Below are positions 16,099-23,321 of a stretch of DNA of 27,200 nucleotides, piece after piece. Position 1 is the first letter of the stretch, and each line of letters starts with the position of its first letter. A program made the position numbers and the translations under genes. Location: the IMG/VR virus record IMGVR_UViG_3300032285_001583, positions 1-27,200 of that record. One strand, 5' to 3'. The notes below the pieces were generated by a model that had not been told where the DNA came from, searched no databases, and saw only the letters and a list, made by a program, of their open reading frames with translations. This stretch comes from a virus.

Positions 16099-16821
16099 AT
16101 GTACGACATCAATGAGTTGTCATCGCTAAAGCGTCATTGGCTAACTCGCACTTCAAATATCCCACGTCGTTTCTTTGGTCTTGAACCAAAAGACATTAGC
16201 GACCGTGCTGGTTACTTTCCAGATGAAGTAGCGACGTGGATTGATGATGCAGTTAATGGGCATGTCATCAAGCAGATTGGCAACATCGGTGTAAACGGTG
16301 TGGGCTTGCTGTTTGATGGCGGTCCAGGAATTGGTAAGACAACCCACGCTGTTGTAGCCGCTATGGAGTTTCTTCGTAGACTTCCTGATGATGATGCTGA
16401 GGCTTGCAAGGTTCTTGGCGCCAATCAAAAGGATTACGGCCTTGCATTTAAGCCCATCTACTATATGACCTATCCAGAATTTTTGTCTCGTAAAAAGTCA
16501 ACCTTTGATGCGATGCCAGAAGATAAGCGAGAGGCTACATATGAACTTGATGGCTTTCATGGTCGTTCTAAGTTTGATTGGTTAAATGTTCGAGTCCTTG
16601 TCATCGATGACTTAGGAAAAGAATACGGCTCTGATTACAACGACTCTTCATTTGATGAGATTCTGCGTTTGCGTTACGACAAGGCTTTACCCACAATCGT
16701 AACTACAAATGTTAGACTTGAGAACTGGGAAGCCGTGTATAAGGAAGCGATGGCGTCGTTTGCCAATGAAGCCTTTGTGCGAGTCCCTATAATTGGAGAC
16801 GATTTGCGAGCCGCACAATGA
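16099..16821 (+). CDS. DnaC-like AAA+ helicase loader
   Basis: 240 residues, with a very strong GGGGGG-type ribosome site. It would load the replicative helicase onto single-stranded DNA. AAA+ features: Walker A GGPGIGKTT with K80, Walker B VLVIDDLGKEY with D170/D171, sensor-1-type TIVTTNVRLENW near 195-206 and an arginine-finger-like stretch late in the protein. The order and the 'LL..G.PG.GKT' and 'L.IDDLG' motifs match DnaC/IstB-type loaders. The N terminus (about 1-60) is the likely helicase-contacting region. The DnaB-like helicase gene lies about 860 bases downstream, which supports the pairing. Confidence 0.88.
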   Translation: MYDINELSSLKRHWLTRTSNIPRRFFGLEPKDISDRAGYFPDEVATWIDDAVNGHVIKQIGNIGVNGVGLLFDGGPGIGKTTHAVVAAMEFLRRLPDDDAEACKVLGANQKDYGLAFKPIYYMTYPEFLSRKKSTFDAMPEDKREATYELDGFHGRSKFDWLNVRVLVIDDLGKEYGSDYNDSSFDEILRLRYDKALPTIVTTNVRLENWEAVYKEAMASFANEAFVRVPIIGDDLRAAQ

Positions 16822-17126
16822 AAGGCATGAGCGTGGAGAGTTCTTGGAGAACAGTTCAACTGTTTATCTCTGCTAATGCTGCTGGCGTTTTTGAAGTTGA
16901 AGTCGATACTGATACAAAGAAAACCCGTTGTAGTTGTCCTGTGTGGCGCAAAACTTCTATCTGTAAGCACACCAACTTTGTTAAAGAGAAGATGCGTATG
17001 AACAGAGGGCATTACTCAATCCTTGTTCCTAATGAGATATCCGAAGAGTTAGCCGTTGATGCCAGCGATGATGCTGCTAAGTTCCGTGACTTCATAGTTA
17101 GATACGCCAAGGTAGAAGTACTATGA
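16818..17126 (+). CDS. SWIM zinc-finger protein
   Basis: 102 residues, ATGA overlap with the loader. The CxCx8CxH pattern C38-S-C40 ... C49-K-H51 (TRCSCPVWRKTSICKHTNF) is the SWIM zinc-finger signature, found in SWI2/SNF2, MuDR and bacterial proteins and associated with DNA or protein binding. It is preceded by beta-strand-rich sequence (VQLFISANAAGVFEVEV) as is usual for SWIM domains. An SNF2-family helicase is encoded about 3 kb downstream; in some bacteria the two are fused in one protein. Its exact role in this phage is unknown. Confidence 0.8.
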   Translation: MKGMSVESSWRTVQLFISANAAGVFEVEVDTDTKKTRCSCPVWRKTSICKHTNFVKEKMRMNRGHYSILVPNEISEELAVDASDDAAKFRDFIVRYAKVEVL

Positions 17127-17539
17127 AAAACGGAGACATCTCAAATGTCTCCTCTCCTCAAGTAATCTGTATTACGGATTTAGTTGTTGGCTTAGTTCAA
17201 GAGGAGACCAAAAGTTTTTTGACCAAGAAGGTATCTTCTAAGGTTGGAAACATCGACCTACAGAACGCCAACAAACTGTGGGTAATGTCAAACAAGTATG
17301 AGATATCTTTAGAACTGGCTGGCTTTGAAAGCGAAGGCTGGACTGAAGAGTTACTTGACAAAGCATTTGAAAAGTTAGAACGGCGTGTAGTCAACCCATT
17401 TAACTATTGGCAACTCTATGAAGACTCTCAGGAGTTAGTTGCTGGGTTACCTTACCGCCCTAATCTAAAGGCAGTGCTGGACATACCAGGCCGAGTTGCA
17501 CAGTATGGTTCGGCTGGTGTACAAATAGACAACATCTAA
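17123..17539 (+). CDS. 138-residue protein of unknown function
   Basis: Coupled to the SWIM gene (ATGA). No catalytic motif, membrane segment or metal site was seen. Central helices (EISLELAGFESEGWTEELLD, KAFEKLERRV about 68-98) are followed by an aromatic/Pro-rich end (VVNPFNYWQLYEDSQ, LPYRPNLKAVLDIPG). The preserved frame and coupling show a real gene in the replication cluster; the family is not recognised. Confidence 0.8.
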   Translation: MKNGDISNVSSPQVICITDLVVGLVQEETKSFLTKKVSSKVGNIDLQNANKLWVMSNKYEISLELAGFESEGWTEELLDKAFEKLERRVVNPFNYWQLYEDSQELVAGLPYRPNLKAVLDIPGRVAQYGSAGVQIDNI

Positions 17540-17558
17540 TCCTTGAGGGAGGGTTCAA

Positions 17559-17675
17559 ATGGGAAACGTAGCAAACGTTTATTGCCCAATGTGTCATAGT
17601 CATGACGTAAACCGAATATGGGTTAACGGTAATTCATACTTGCAATGCGCCATGTGTGGCGAAAGATTTCACTAA
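17559..17675 (+). CDS. 38-residue zinc-ribbon protein
   Basis: Strong ribosome site GAGGGAGGG before the ATG. Two CxxC pairs, C9/C12 (CPMC) and C30/C33 (CAMC), 17 residues apart, form a minimal zinc ribbon; His residues near the first knuckle (HSH at 13-15) and at the C terminus (RFH) may assist metal binding. It is placed 9 bases before the DnaB-like helicase gene. Too short for more than one domain; it is a plausible replisome accessory or regulator by analogy, not by sequence. Confidence 0.8.
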   Translation: MGNVANVYCPMCHSHDVNRIWVNGNSYLQCAMCGERFH

Positions 17676-17684
17676 GGGGGAAAC

Positions 17685-18935
17685 GTGGCAGCAGACAACG
17701 AAGCACGGCTAGTTAGTAAGGTCATCCGTGACCGAGATATTGTCCCTGCCCTTTCTCGTGGTGTAACTGAGAACTGGTTCTTAGACGATGACAACAAACG
17801 AGTGTGGTCATTTGTCCGTAAACATTATGGAGAGTACAGCGAAGTACCAACAGCCGTAACTGTTAAAGACCATTATCCAAATTACAAAGTACTTGATGTA
17901 CAAGACACTATCGAGTACTTGCTTGACACGATGGTTGATTTCCGTCGACGCATGCTCACTCGTCAAGGTTTGGAATCTGCGATTGAGGAGTTGCAAGAGA
18001 ATAACCACGATGCTGCGTTGCTTGCGATGGAACGCACTATCACTAAAGTTAACGAGCAAGGTGTCCTTGGTACTCACGAGATTGACTTAACGAAGAACAC
18101 CGAACAACGTTACAAGGATTACCAGTCTTTACAGAACGCAGAGTTCCTTGGTATACCAACTGGCTTTGCAAAGATTGATGAAGCAACTGCAGGTTTACAA
18201 GGCGGACAGTTAGTAACGATTATTGCTCCGCCAAAGACTGGTAAGTCACAGATTGCATTGAAGATGGCTATCAACATCCACCTACAAGGCAAGTCACCGA
18301 TGTTCCAATCATTTGAAATGAACAACCATGAACAACAGCAACGCCATGATGCAATGCGCTCCAACATATCTCACGGACGTTTGCGACGAGGCAAACTGCT
18401 ACCAGCAGAAGAGAGCCGCTACATTGACGTTCTCAACAAGATGGAGACAGAGCATTCATTCCATTTGGTTGACGCTGTAAACGGAATTACAGTTTCAGCA
18501 CTTGCTGCAAAGATTGAGCAAACAAAGCCAGACATCGTGTTTGTAGACGGTGTGTACTTGATGCTTGATGAAGTTAGCGGTGAGATGAACACGCCTCAAG
18601 CAATCACTAACATCACTCGTGGCATGAAGCGTTTGGCGCAGAGAATTAACAAGCCAATAGTTATTACTACACAGACTTTGCTTTGGAAGATGCGAGCAGG
18701 AAAAGTAACTGCTGACTCCATTGGTTACTCATCTTCATTCTTCCAAGACTCTGACGTTATCTTGGGTCTTGAACCTATTGATGAAGATGAAGAACTACGT
18801 AACCTCAAGGTTGTAGCCAGCCGTAACTGCGGACCTACAGAGACCGCTTTGACATGGCGGTGGGAGACTGGCTGTTTCCATGATGAAGATGAGGTCTTTA
18901 AGTGCAAGTTTTGCTCCGACTGGAGTCGTGTGTGA
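17685..18935 (+). CDS. dnaB: DnaB-like replicative DNA helicase
   Basis: 416 residues, GTG start with AAGGGGG ahead. It unwinds the fork as a hexamer. Residues 1-130 correspond to the DnaB N-terminal helical domain (ARLVSKVIRDRDIVPALSRG, KRVWSFVRKHY). The RecA-like domain carries Walker A APPKTGKSQIAL (K187), a MFQSFEMN segment equivalent to motif H1a's catalytic glutamate region, Walker B PDIVFVDGVYLM (D288) and VITTQT plus a late IGYSSSFFQDSDVIL stretch. It is slightly shorter than E. coli DnaB. The C terminus has CKFC. A DnaC-like loader and a DnaG-like primase are encoded nearby. Confidence 0.9.
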   Translation: MAADNEARLVSKVIRDRDIVPALSRGVTENWFLDDDNKRVWSFVRKHYGEYSEVPTAVTVKDHYPNYKVLDVQDTIEYLLDTMVDFRRRMLTRQGLESAIEELQENNHDAALLAMERTITKVNEQGVLGTHEIDLTKNTEQRYKDYQSLQNAEFLGIPTGFAKIDEATAGLQGGQLVTIIAPPKTGKSQIALKMAINIHLQGKSPMFQSFEMNNHEQQQRHDAMRSNISHGRLRRGKLLPAEESRYIDVLNKMETEHSFHLVDAVNGITVSALAAKIEQTKPDIVFVDGVYLMLDEVSGEMNTPQAITNITRGMKRLAQRINKPIVITTQTLLWKMRAGKVTADSIGYSSSFFQDSDVILGLEPIDEDEELRNLKVVASRNCGPTETALTWRWETGCFHDEDEVFKCKFCSDWSRV

Positions 18936-19867
18936 TTGATGTCGAAAAGGTTCTTCTTAACCTAGAACTGCCACTGTACTCACAACGTGGTGTTGAGGTT
19001 AATGGCCTATGTCCAATGCACAAAAAACGCACAGGCAAAGAAGACCAGCACCCATCTTGGTGGATTAACTCAGAGACTGGTGTGCACATTTGTTTTTCTT
19101 GCGGTTACAAAGGAAACATCTACACACTTGTTGCCGATGTAAAAGGAATATCATACTTTGATGCACAAGATTACATTGGTGAGAGTGCAGAAGTTCCACT
19201 TGATTCTTTGATGCGCCGTATTAAAGATTTGCCTGAGTACATACAGCCAGAAGAACCAGTGATTGCCATGTCAGAGGCTCGTCTTGCTGTTTACACAACG
19301 CCACCAGATATTGAACTAAAGAAAAGATTCTTAACAAGAGATGCAGTTACTGTGCACGGAGTTCTGTGGGATGCAAAGAACGAAGCATGGATTCTCCCCA
19401 TTCGTGATGCAGATAACGGTTCTTTATTAGGTTGGCAAGAAAAAGGTGCTCGTGGCCGTTTCTTTAAGAACCAACCAGCAGGAGTAAAGAAATCAAAGAC
19501 TGTCTTCGGTGTGCAGTTGATGAGTTCAACACAAGATTTAATTGTTGTGGAGTCACCTCTAGATGCTGTGCGCCTAACTGGTTTAGGACATAACGCCATC
19601 TCTACATTTGGTGCAATCCTTAGCGAAGACCAAGCAAAGATTATGCGCCGAGCATCAAAGATTATTGCTGCATTTGATAACGACAAGGCTGGACACACTG
19701 CGAACGAACAGGTTCGTGTCATGGCTCGTAAATACGGTATGGATTTGTATTACTTTAACTACCGAGGCATTGATGTCAAAGACGTTGGAGATATGACTGA
19801 GGCAGAGATTGAGCACGGAATTAAGACTGCCAAGACTTCCATATTAGGGAAGGCTGCATATCTATGA
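18932..19867 (+). CDS. dnaG: DnaG-like primase (CHC2 zinc finger plus TOPRIM)
   Basis: 311 residues from the GTG at 18932, which overlaps the helicase stop (GTGA) and follows GGAG by 6 bases; an earlier in-frame GTG at 18902 would overlap the helicase gene by 34 bases and is less likely. The zinc-binding domain shows CPMH (C27/H30) and CFSC (C54/C57) with HPSWWIN between. The TOPRIM domain shows VVESPLDAV (E207) and AAFDNDKAG (D249/D251), the acidic metal-binding set. It is short compared with cellular DnaG and lacks a clear helicase-binding C-terminal domain. Product: primers for the phage polymerase. Confidence 0.9.
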   Translation: MIDVEKVLLNLELPLYSQRGVEVNGLCPMHKKRTGKEDQHPSWWINSETGVHICFSCGYKGNIYTLVADVKGISYFDAQDYIGESAEVPLDSLMRRIKDLPEYIQPEEPVIAMSEARLAVYTTPPDIELKKRFLTRDAVTVHGVLWDAKNEAWILPIRDADNGSLLGWQEKGARGRFFKNQPAGVKKSKTVFGVQLMSSTQDLIVVESPLDAVRLTGLGHNAISTFGAILSEDQAKIMRRASKIIAAFDNDKAGHTANEQVRVMARKYGMDLYYFNYRGIDVKDVGDMTEAEIEHGIKTAKTSILGKAAYL

Positions 19868-20076
19868 CTAAGTCAACCCGTCAACTAAAACCTGATTACA
19901 CAGGGACAATGGATTATGCAGAACTAGTGTGCCACGAGTGCCTGCACTGTGAGTCAACCCTGTGGAATGTAAAAGTATCGTTTGAAGATTACGAAATTTC
20001 TCAATACCTACTGGATATGGAATGTGCTGTATGCGGTTCATATGCAAAGGCTCCAACTCCTTTGGATAGACCATGA
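19864..20076 (+). CDS. 70-residue zinc-ribbon-like protein
   Basis: ATGA overlap with the primase. Cysteines at 23, 26, 29 (LVCHECLHCES) and 54, 57 (ECAVCG) form a ribbon-like metal site, C26/C29 and C54/C57 being the likely set. The N terminus is basic (TKSTRQLK) and the middle helical (FEDYEISQYLLDME). It lies between primase and SNF2 helicase with no spacing. Function unknown; it could be a nucleic-acid-binding accessory. Confidence 0.75.
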   Translation: MTKSTRQLKPDYTGTMDYAELVCHECLHCESTLWNVKVSFEDYEISQYLLDMECAVCGSYAKAPTPLDRP

Positions 20077-21647
20077 CATTTCACGGAACTTTAAAACCAT
20101 ATCAAGTTGAGGCTGTAGACAAGATGGCTGCTCGTAAGAAAATGCTAGTTGCTTATGAGATGGGTCTTGGTAAAACGTGTATGACAATCGCTGCGATTGA
20201 GAAGTTAAAAGATGATGGAGAGATTACAAAACCTGTCTTAGTTATTGGGTTGTCTAGCCTTAAATACCAATGGGAAAAAGAAATTAAGAAGTTTTCTGAT
20301 GCAGGTACAACTGTAATAGATGGCGCTAAGTCCGTTCGCTCAGTTCGTTGGATGCGTGGTGTTGAGTGGGAAAACCATACTGACTACATCATCTGTAACT
20401 ATGAAACCATTGTGGCTGATTGGGATTTAATTAAAGATTACGAGTGGGGTGCAGTCATCTGTGATGAAGCCACTGCTATTAAAGGGTTCCGTTCTAAACG
20501 TGCCAAGATGGTTAAGAAACTTGCTTCTAGAATCCCTATTCGGTTTGCATTGACTGGCACACCTATTGAGAACGGTAGACCAGAAGAGGTGTATAGCATC
20601 ATGCAGTTTGTTGATGACTCACTGCTTGGTCGCTTTGATTTGTTTGACCAAACCTTTATTGTACGAAACCACTTTGGTGGAGTGCAGCGTTACCGTAACT
20701 TACCTATCTTCCATGAGAAGATGAAACAAGCATCTGTGCGTAAAGTGCAAACAGACCCAGATGTAGCGCCATACCTTCCTGACACTATTTACCGTGACCC
20801 ACTGCGTGTTCCATTTGATAAGAAGACATCAGTGCTTTATAACTTTATTGCAGATGAACTCAGTAATGAACTGTACGAGGCTCAGCAGTTGTTGGGTGCA
20901 TCGTTCTCATTGTTTGCTCATTACGGCCACGACAGCAAGCCAGGAAGCCCTGCAGACATGATGCGTGGCTCTATCATGTCCAAGATAACCGCATTGCGAA
21001 TGCTGTGCGACCACCCATCGTTACTGGAAAATAGCGCCCAAGCATTTGATAAGCAATTAGGTAATGGAAGCGCATATGCATCCAGCCTAAAAGAACGGGG
21101 CTTATTAGATGGGGTTACTAAATCCCAGAAACTACAAGAGTTAAAGACATATGTAAATGACCATCTAGATACAGACCCAGAGGCAAAAGTAGTAGTGTTT
21201 ACCTCATGGGTAGGGATGCTGGAACTCATTCAGCATGAGGTGGGAGGAACCCTTTACACAGGGAGCATGGATGCCAAGGAGAAAGAAAGAAGCAAGGACA
21301 GATTTATTTCTGACCCTGACTGTCGTGTGTTTATCTCTTCTGATGCTGGAGGTTATGGCGTTGACCTTCCTAATGCGAATCTTCTCGTAAACTACGATTT
21401 GCCTTGGTCAGCAGGATTAGCCGTACAACGAAACGGCAGAATTAAACGAGCCTCAAGTCGATGGCCTAGCATCACAATTCAAGATTTGATTATTGAGAAG
21501 TCTATTGAAGAACGTCAACACGACATGCTTCAACAAAAAAACGCCGTAGCAGATGCTGTTATGGATGGGGTAGGAATCAACGCCAAAGGTGGAGTTGACT
21601 TAACCGTAGGAAGTCTTATAGGCTTCCTACAGAAAGCAAGACCATAG
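20073..21647 (+). CDS. SNF2-family (superfamily 2) helicase/translocase
   Basis: 524 residues, ATGA-coupled. Complete SF2 core: motif I EMGLGKTCMT (K34), motif Ia LVIGLSSLKYQWEKEI, motif II VICDEATAIKG (D131-E-A-T), motif III FALTGTPIENG, motif IV VVVFTSW, motif V SSDAGGYGVDLPNANLLVNYDLPW and motif VI QRNGRIKRASS (Q452 to R456). The pattern of motifs (GLGKT, DEAT, TGTP-IEN, and W..GLAVQRNGRI.R) is SNF2-type. Small phage SNF2 proteins are seen in many actinophages, with roles in replication or recombination proposed. No accessory domain is fused; a SWIM protein encoded upstream may be a partner. Confidence 0.92.
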   Translation: MTFHGTLKPYQVEAVDKMAARKKMLVAYEMGLGKTCMTIAAIEKLKDDGEITKPVLVIGLSSLKYQWEKEIKKFSDAGTTVIDGAKSVRSVRWMRGVEWENHTDYIICNYETIVADWDLIKDYEWGAVICDEATAIKGFRSKRAKMVKKLASRIPIRFALTGTPIENGRPEEVYSIMQFVDDSLLGRFDLFDQTFIVRNHFGGVQRYRNLPIFHEKMKQASVRKVQTDPDVAPYLPDTIYRDPLRVPFDKKTSVLYNFIADELSNELYEAQQLLGASFSLFAHYGHDSKPGSPADMMRGSIMSKITALRMLCDHPSLLENSAQAFDKQLGNGSAYASSLKERGLLDGVTKSQKLQELKTYVNDHLDTDPEAKVVVFTSWVGMLELIQHEVGGTLYTGSMDAKEKERSKDRFISDPDCRVFISSDAGGYGVDLPNANLLVNYDLPWSAGLAVQRNGRIKRASSRWPSITIQDLIIEKSIEERQHDMLQQKNAVADAVMDGVGINAKGGVDLTVGSLIGFLQKARP

Positions 21648-21655
21648 GGGGACAC

Positions 21656-22096
21656 ATGGCAAGAGTAAAACCAACAGAACCACGAGTTGCTGACGTCAAT
21701 GACTTTGAAGCACAAGCAAAGCAGTACTCGTTTGTTAAACAACAACTAGAGTATTGGGAAACACAACAGAAAGAATTAAAAGCAAAGTTGTTTGAACAAC
21801 TTGATGCTGAAGGTGAACCAGACTCATCTGGAAATATTGTTATTGAACTTGATGAAGAAATTGATGGCGCTGTTGCTGTTGTAAAACAACGCCGTGTATC
21901 TCGCAAGATTAACGAAGCACGAGCCTTTGAACTGATTGAAGAAAAAGGTTTAAGAGACCAACTGATTGTTACCAAAGAAGTTGTCGATGAAGATGCTTTG
22001 ATGGCTGCTCTCTACAGCGATGAACTCACTGAAGAAGAGATTGAAGAGATGTACCCACAACAAATTGTTTGGGCACTAGTACTGAAGAAGAGATAA
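21656..22096 (+). CDS. 146-residue coiled-coil protein of unknown function
   Basis: AGGGGGACAC ribosome site before the ATG. Residues 10-50 are a strongly helical, charged segment (DFEAQAKQYSFVKQQLEYW, ETQQKELKAKLFEQLDAEG), followed by a beta-hairpin-like part (GNIVIELDEEIDGAVAVVKQ) and two helices. The coiled coil followed by a strand region resembles host-nuclease-inhibitor or Gam-like proteins in overall shape, but no specific motif was seen. It is coupled to the MerR-like gene, whose start lies two bases after the stop. Confidence 0.8.
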   Translation: MARVKPTEPRVADVNDFEAQAKQYSFVKQQLEYWETQQKELKAKLFEQLDAEGEPDSSGNIVIELDEEIDGAVAVVKQRRVSRKINEARAFELIEEKGLRDQLIVTKEVVDEDALMAALYSDELTEEEIEEMYPQQIVWALVLKKR

Positions 22097-22098
22097 CA

Positions 22099-22575
22099 AT
22101 GGCTGGTCTACGTGGGGAAGATGAAATCCTCGAAGCGTTTGCTGACTTGGAGTACGCTCCTGGGTCAAAGCGCAAACGCCGTGAACCAGACCCAAAGGTT
22201 TCCCGTCGCAAAGCGGGAGAAAGCAATGGTTGGGATGCAAACCCAATCACTAAAACATTAAGTGGAAAAGAAACAGAAGTATTTACTATCGGTGCATTAG
22301 CACAAGCGTTAGAAAAAACTATTGTGACTATCCGCTTATGGGAGCGCAAAGGGTATATTCCACGTGCACCCTACAGACTTCGGTCTAAGACCCTCAAGGG
22401 TCAAAGCACTGGAGGAAACAGGGTGTATACTCGTGCACTCATTGAATCTGCGGTTGAAGAATTTAGCCGTAGAGGATTGCTCGGTTCTGCTCGTGTAGAA
22501 TGGAACCAATACGAAGACCTGACAGAGGCTTTAGTAAAGCGCTGGAAGGACATCACATCCACAGAGAGCCAATAG
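22099..22575 (+). CDS. MerR-like DNA-binding regulator
   Basis: 158 residues from the ATG at 22099, preceded by GAAGAAGAGATAACA; an in-frame TTG at 22069 would reach back into the upstream gene and is not needed. Residues 1-60 are acidic then basic (SKRKRREPDPKVSRRK). Residues 61-125 are a MerR-type winged HTH (VFTIGALAQALEKTIVTIRL, WERKGYIPRAP, then YTRALIESAVEEFSR). The last part is helical and has no metal- or drug-sensing domain. MerR-like phage proteins include excisionases and transcription activators. Placement in the replication cluster suggests an early/late switch or origin-linked role. Confidence 0.8.
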   Translation: MAGLRGEDEILEAFADLEYAPGSKRKRREPDPKVSRRKAGESNGWDANPITKTLSGKETEVFTIGALAQALEKTIVTIRLWERKGYIPRAPYRLRSKTLKGQSTGGNRVYTRALIESAVEEFSRRGLLGSARVEWNQYEDLTEALVKRWKDITSTESQ

Positions 22576-22597
22576 GCCTCATTACCAAAGGAAACAA

Positions 22598-23245
22598 ATG
22601 CCAATAACCAAACCAACAGTAGAGGCAGATTCCTATCTCTCAGAAGATAGCGAAGATGCAATGCCAAAAGTAGGCACCACAGTGCAACAAGGCTGGGATG
22701 CTTTCGATTCACTCGTTCAGGAAAACAACTCTGATTTTCCTACTGACTTCAAGTTCTCCGAATCACCACAGTTGGTGAAGTTCCTTGAAGACCAACCATT
22801 TGCATCATACGAACAGCACTGGATTGAACGCCCAAAGGGTAAGAAGTCTTTTGTCTGCATCGGTGAAGCATGCCCACTATGCGATGTCCTTGGCGATAAG
22901 CCACGTGGCAAGTTTGCATTCAACGTACTTGTGCTCTCAGGTGAGTCACAAGGAGTTCAGATTATGACAGCACCACCATCACTCGCTCGCCAGATTAAGA
23001 AGGCGCACGATGATGAGCGTAAAGGACCTCTTTCAAAGGAGTTCTGGGAAGTTTCTCGTTTAGGTTCAGGCCCAACAACACAGTACACCCTCAACTTTGT
23101 TCGTGGACGTGACCTGACTGAGGAATGGAAGTTAAGCACTGACGCTGTACAAGAGTTAGTAGCAGCCGCTGTACCGTTCACAGCAGAAGTTATTAGAGAG
23201 ACCCCTCGCTCCGAAATGCTTGAGGTTGCTCGCTCTGTAGCGTAA
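22598..23245 (+). CDS. Single-stranded DNA-binding protein, gp32-like
   Basis: 215 residues with AAAGGAAACAA ahead of the ATG. The core reads QHWIERPKGKKSFVCIGEAC then PLCDVLGDKPRGKFAFNVLV, the layout of phage SSBs of the T4 gp32 group. Candidate zinc ligands H74, C87, C92 and C95 mirror the His-Cys3 set of gp32 (H64, C77, C87, C90): the spacing from His to the first Cys is the same (13). The acidic N-terminal 50 residues are separate from the core; gp32's acidic tail is instead C-terminal. Downstream, LTEEWKLSTDAVQELVAAAV is helical. The polymerase gene follows after the hairpin. Confidence 0.8.
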   Translation: MPITKPTVEADSYLSEDSEDAMPKVGTTVQQGWDAFDSLVQENNSDFPTDFKFSESPQLVKFLEDQPFASYEQHWIERPKGKKSFVCIGEACPLCDVLGDKPRGKFAFNVLVLSGESQGVQIMTAPPSLARQIKKAHDDERKGPLSKEFWEVSRLGSGPTTQYTLNFVRGRDLTEEWKLSTDAVQELVAAAVPFTAEVIRETPRSEMLEVARSVA

Positions 23246-23257
23246 GTACGCTTCCAC

Positions 23258-23297
23258 GTGAGGGAGCCTGTTCATATAACGGTTCAGGCTCTCTCAC
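23258..23297 (+). terminator. Strong intergenic hairpin (terminator or regulatory RNA structure)
   Basis: Stem GTGAGGGAGCCTG (23258-23270) pairs with CAGGCTCTCTCAC (23285-23297) over 13 bp with one G-U pair, around a 14-base loop. It lies in the 76-base gap before the DNA polymerase gene. No run of T follows the stem (ACCAAAACTTTTGAGG), so it is not a standard intrinsic terminator; it may be a processing site or a leader structure. TATAAC in the loop (23275-23280) resembles a -10 box, but no matching -35 was found. Confidence 0.65.
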
Positions 23298-23321
23298 ACC
23301 AAAACTTTTGAGGGGATTTAA

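Noticed and set aside
18902-18931. Earlier GTG start for the primase
   Set aside because: It would overlap the helicase gene by 34 bases; the GTG at 18932 has a GGAG site and the 4-base overlap style typical here.
19291-19722. 143-codon open frame on the minus strand
   Set aside because: It is antisense to the primase TOPRIM region, where the plus-strand motifs are intact; no start signal.
22069-22098. TTG start extending the MerR-like gene
   Set aside because: It lies inside the upstream gene and adds no conserved residues; ATG at 22099 is adequate.
23252-23280. Sigma70-type promoter before the polymerase (TTCCAC, 17 bases, TATAAC)
   Set aside because: The -10-like box is reasonable but the -35 matches poorly and the box sits in the hairpin loop; not enough to annotate.
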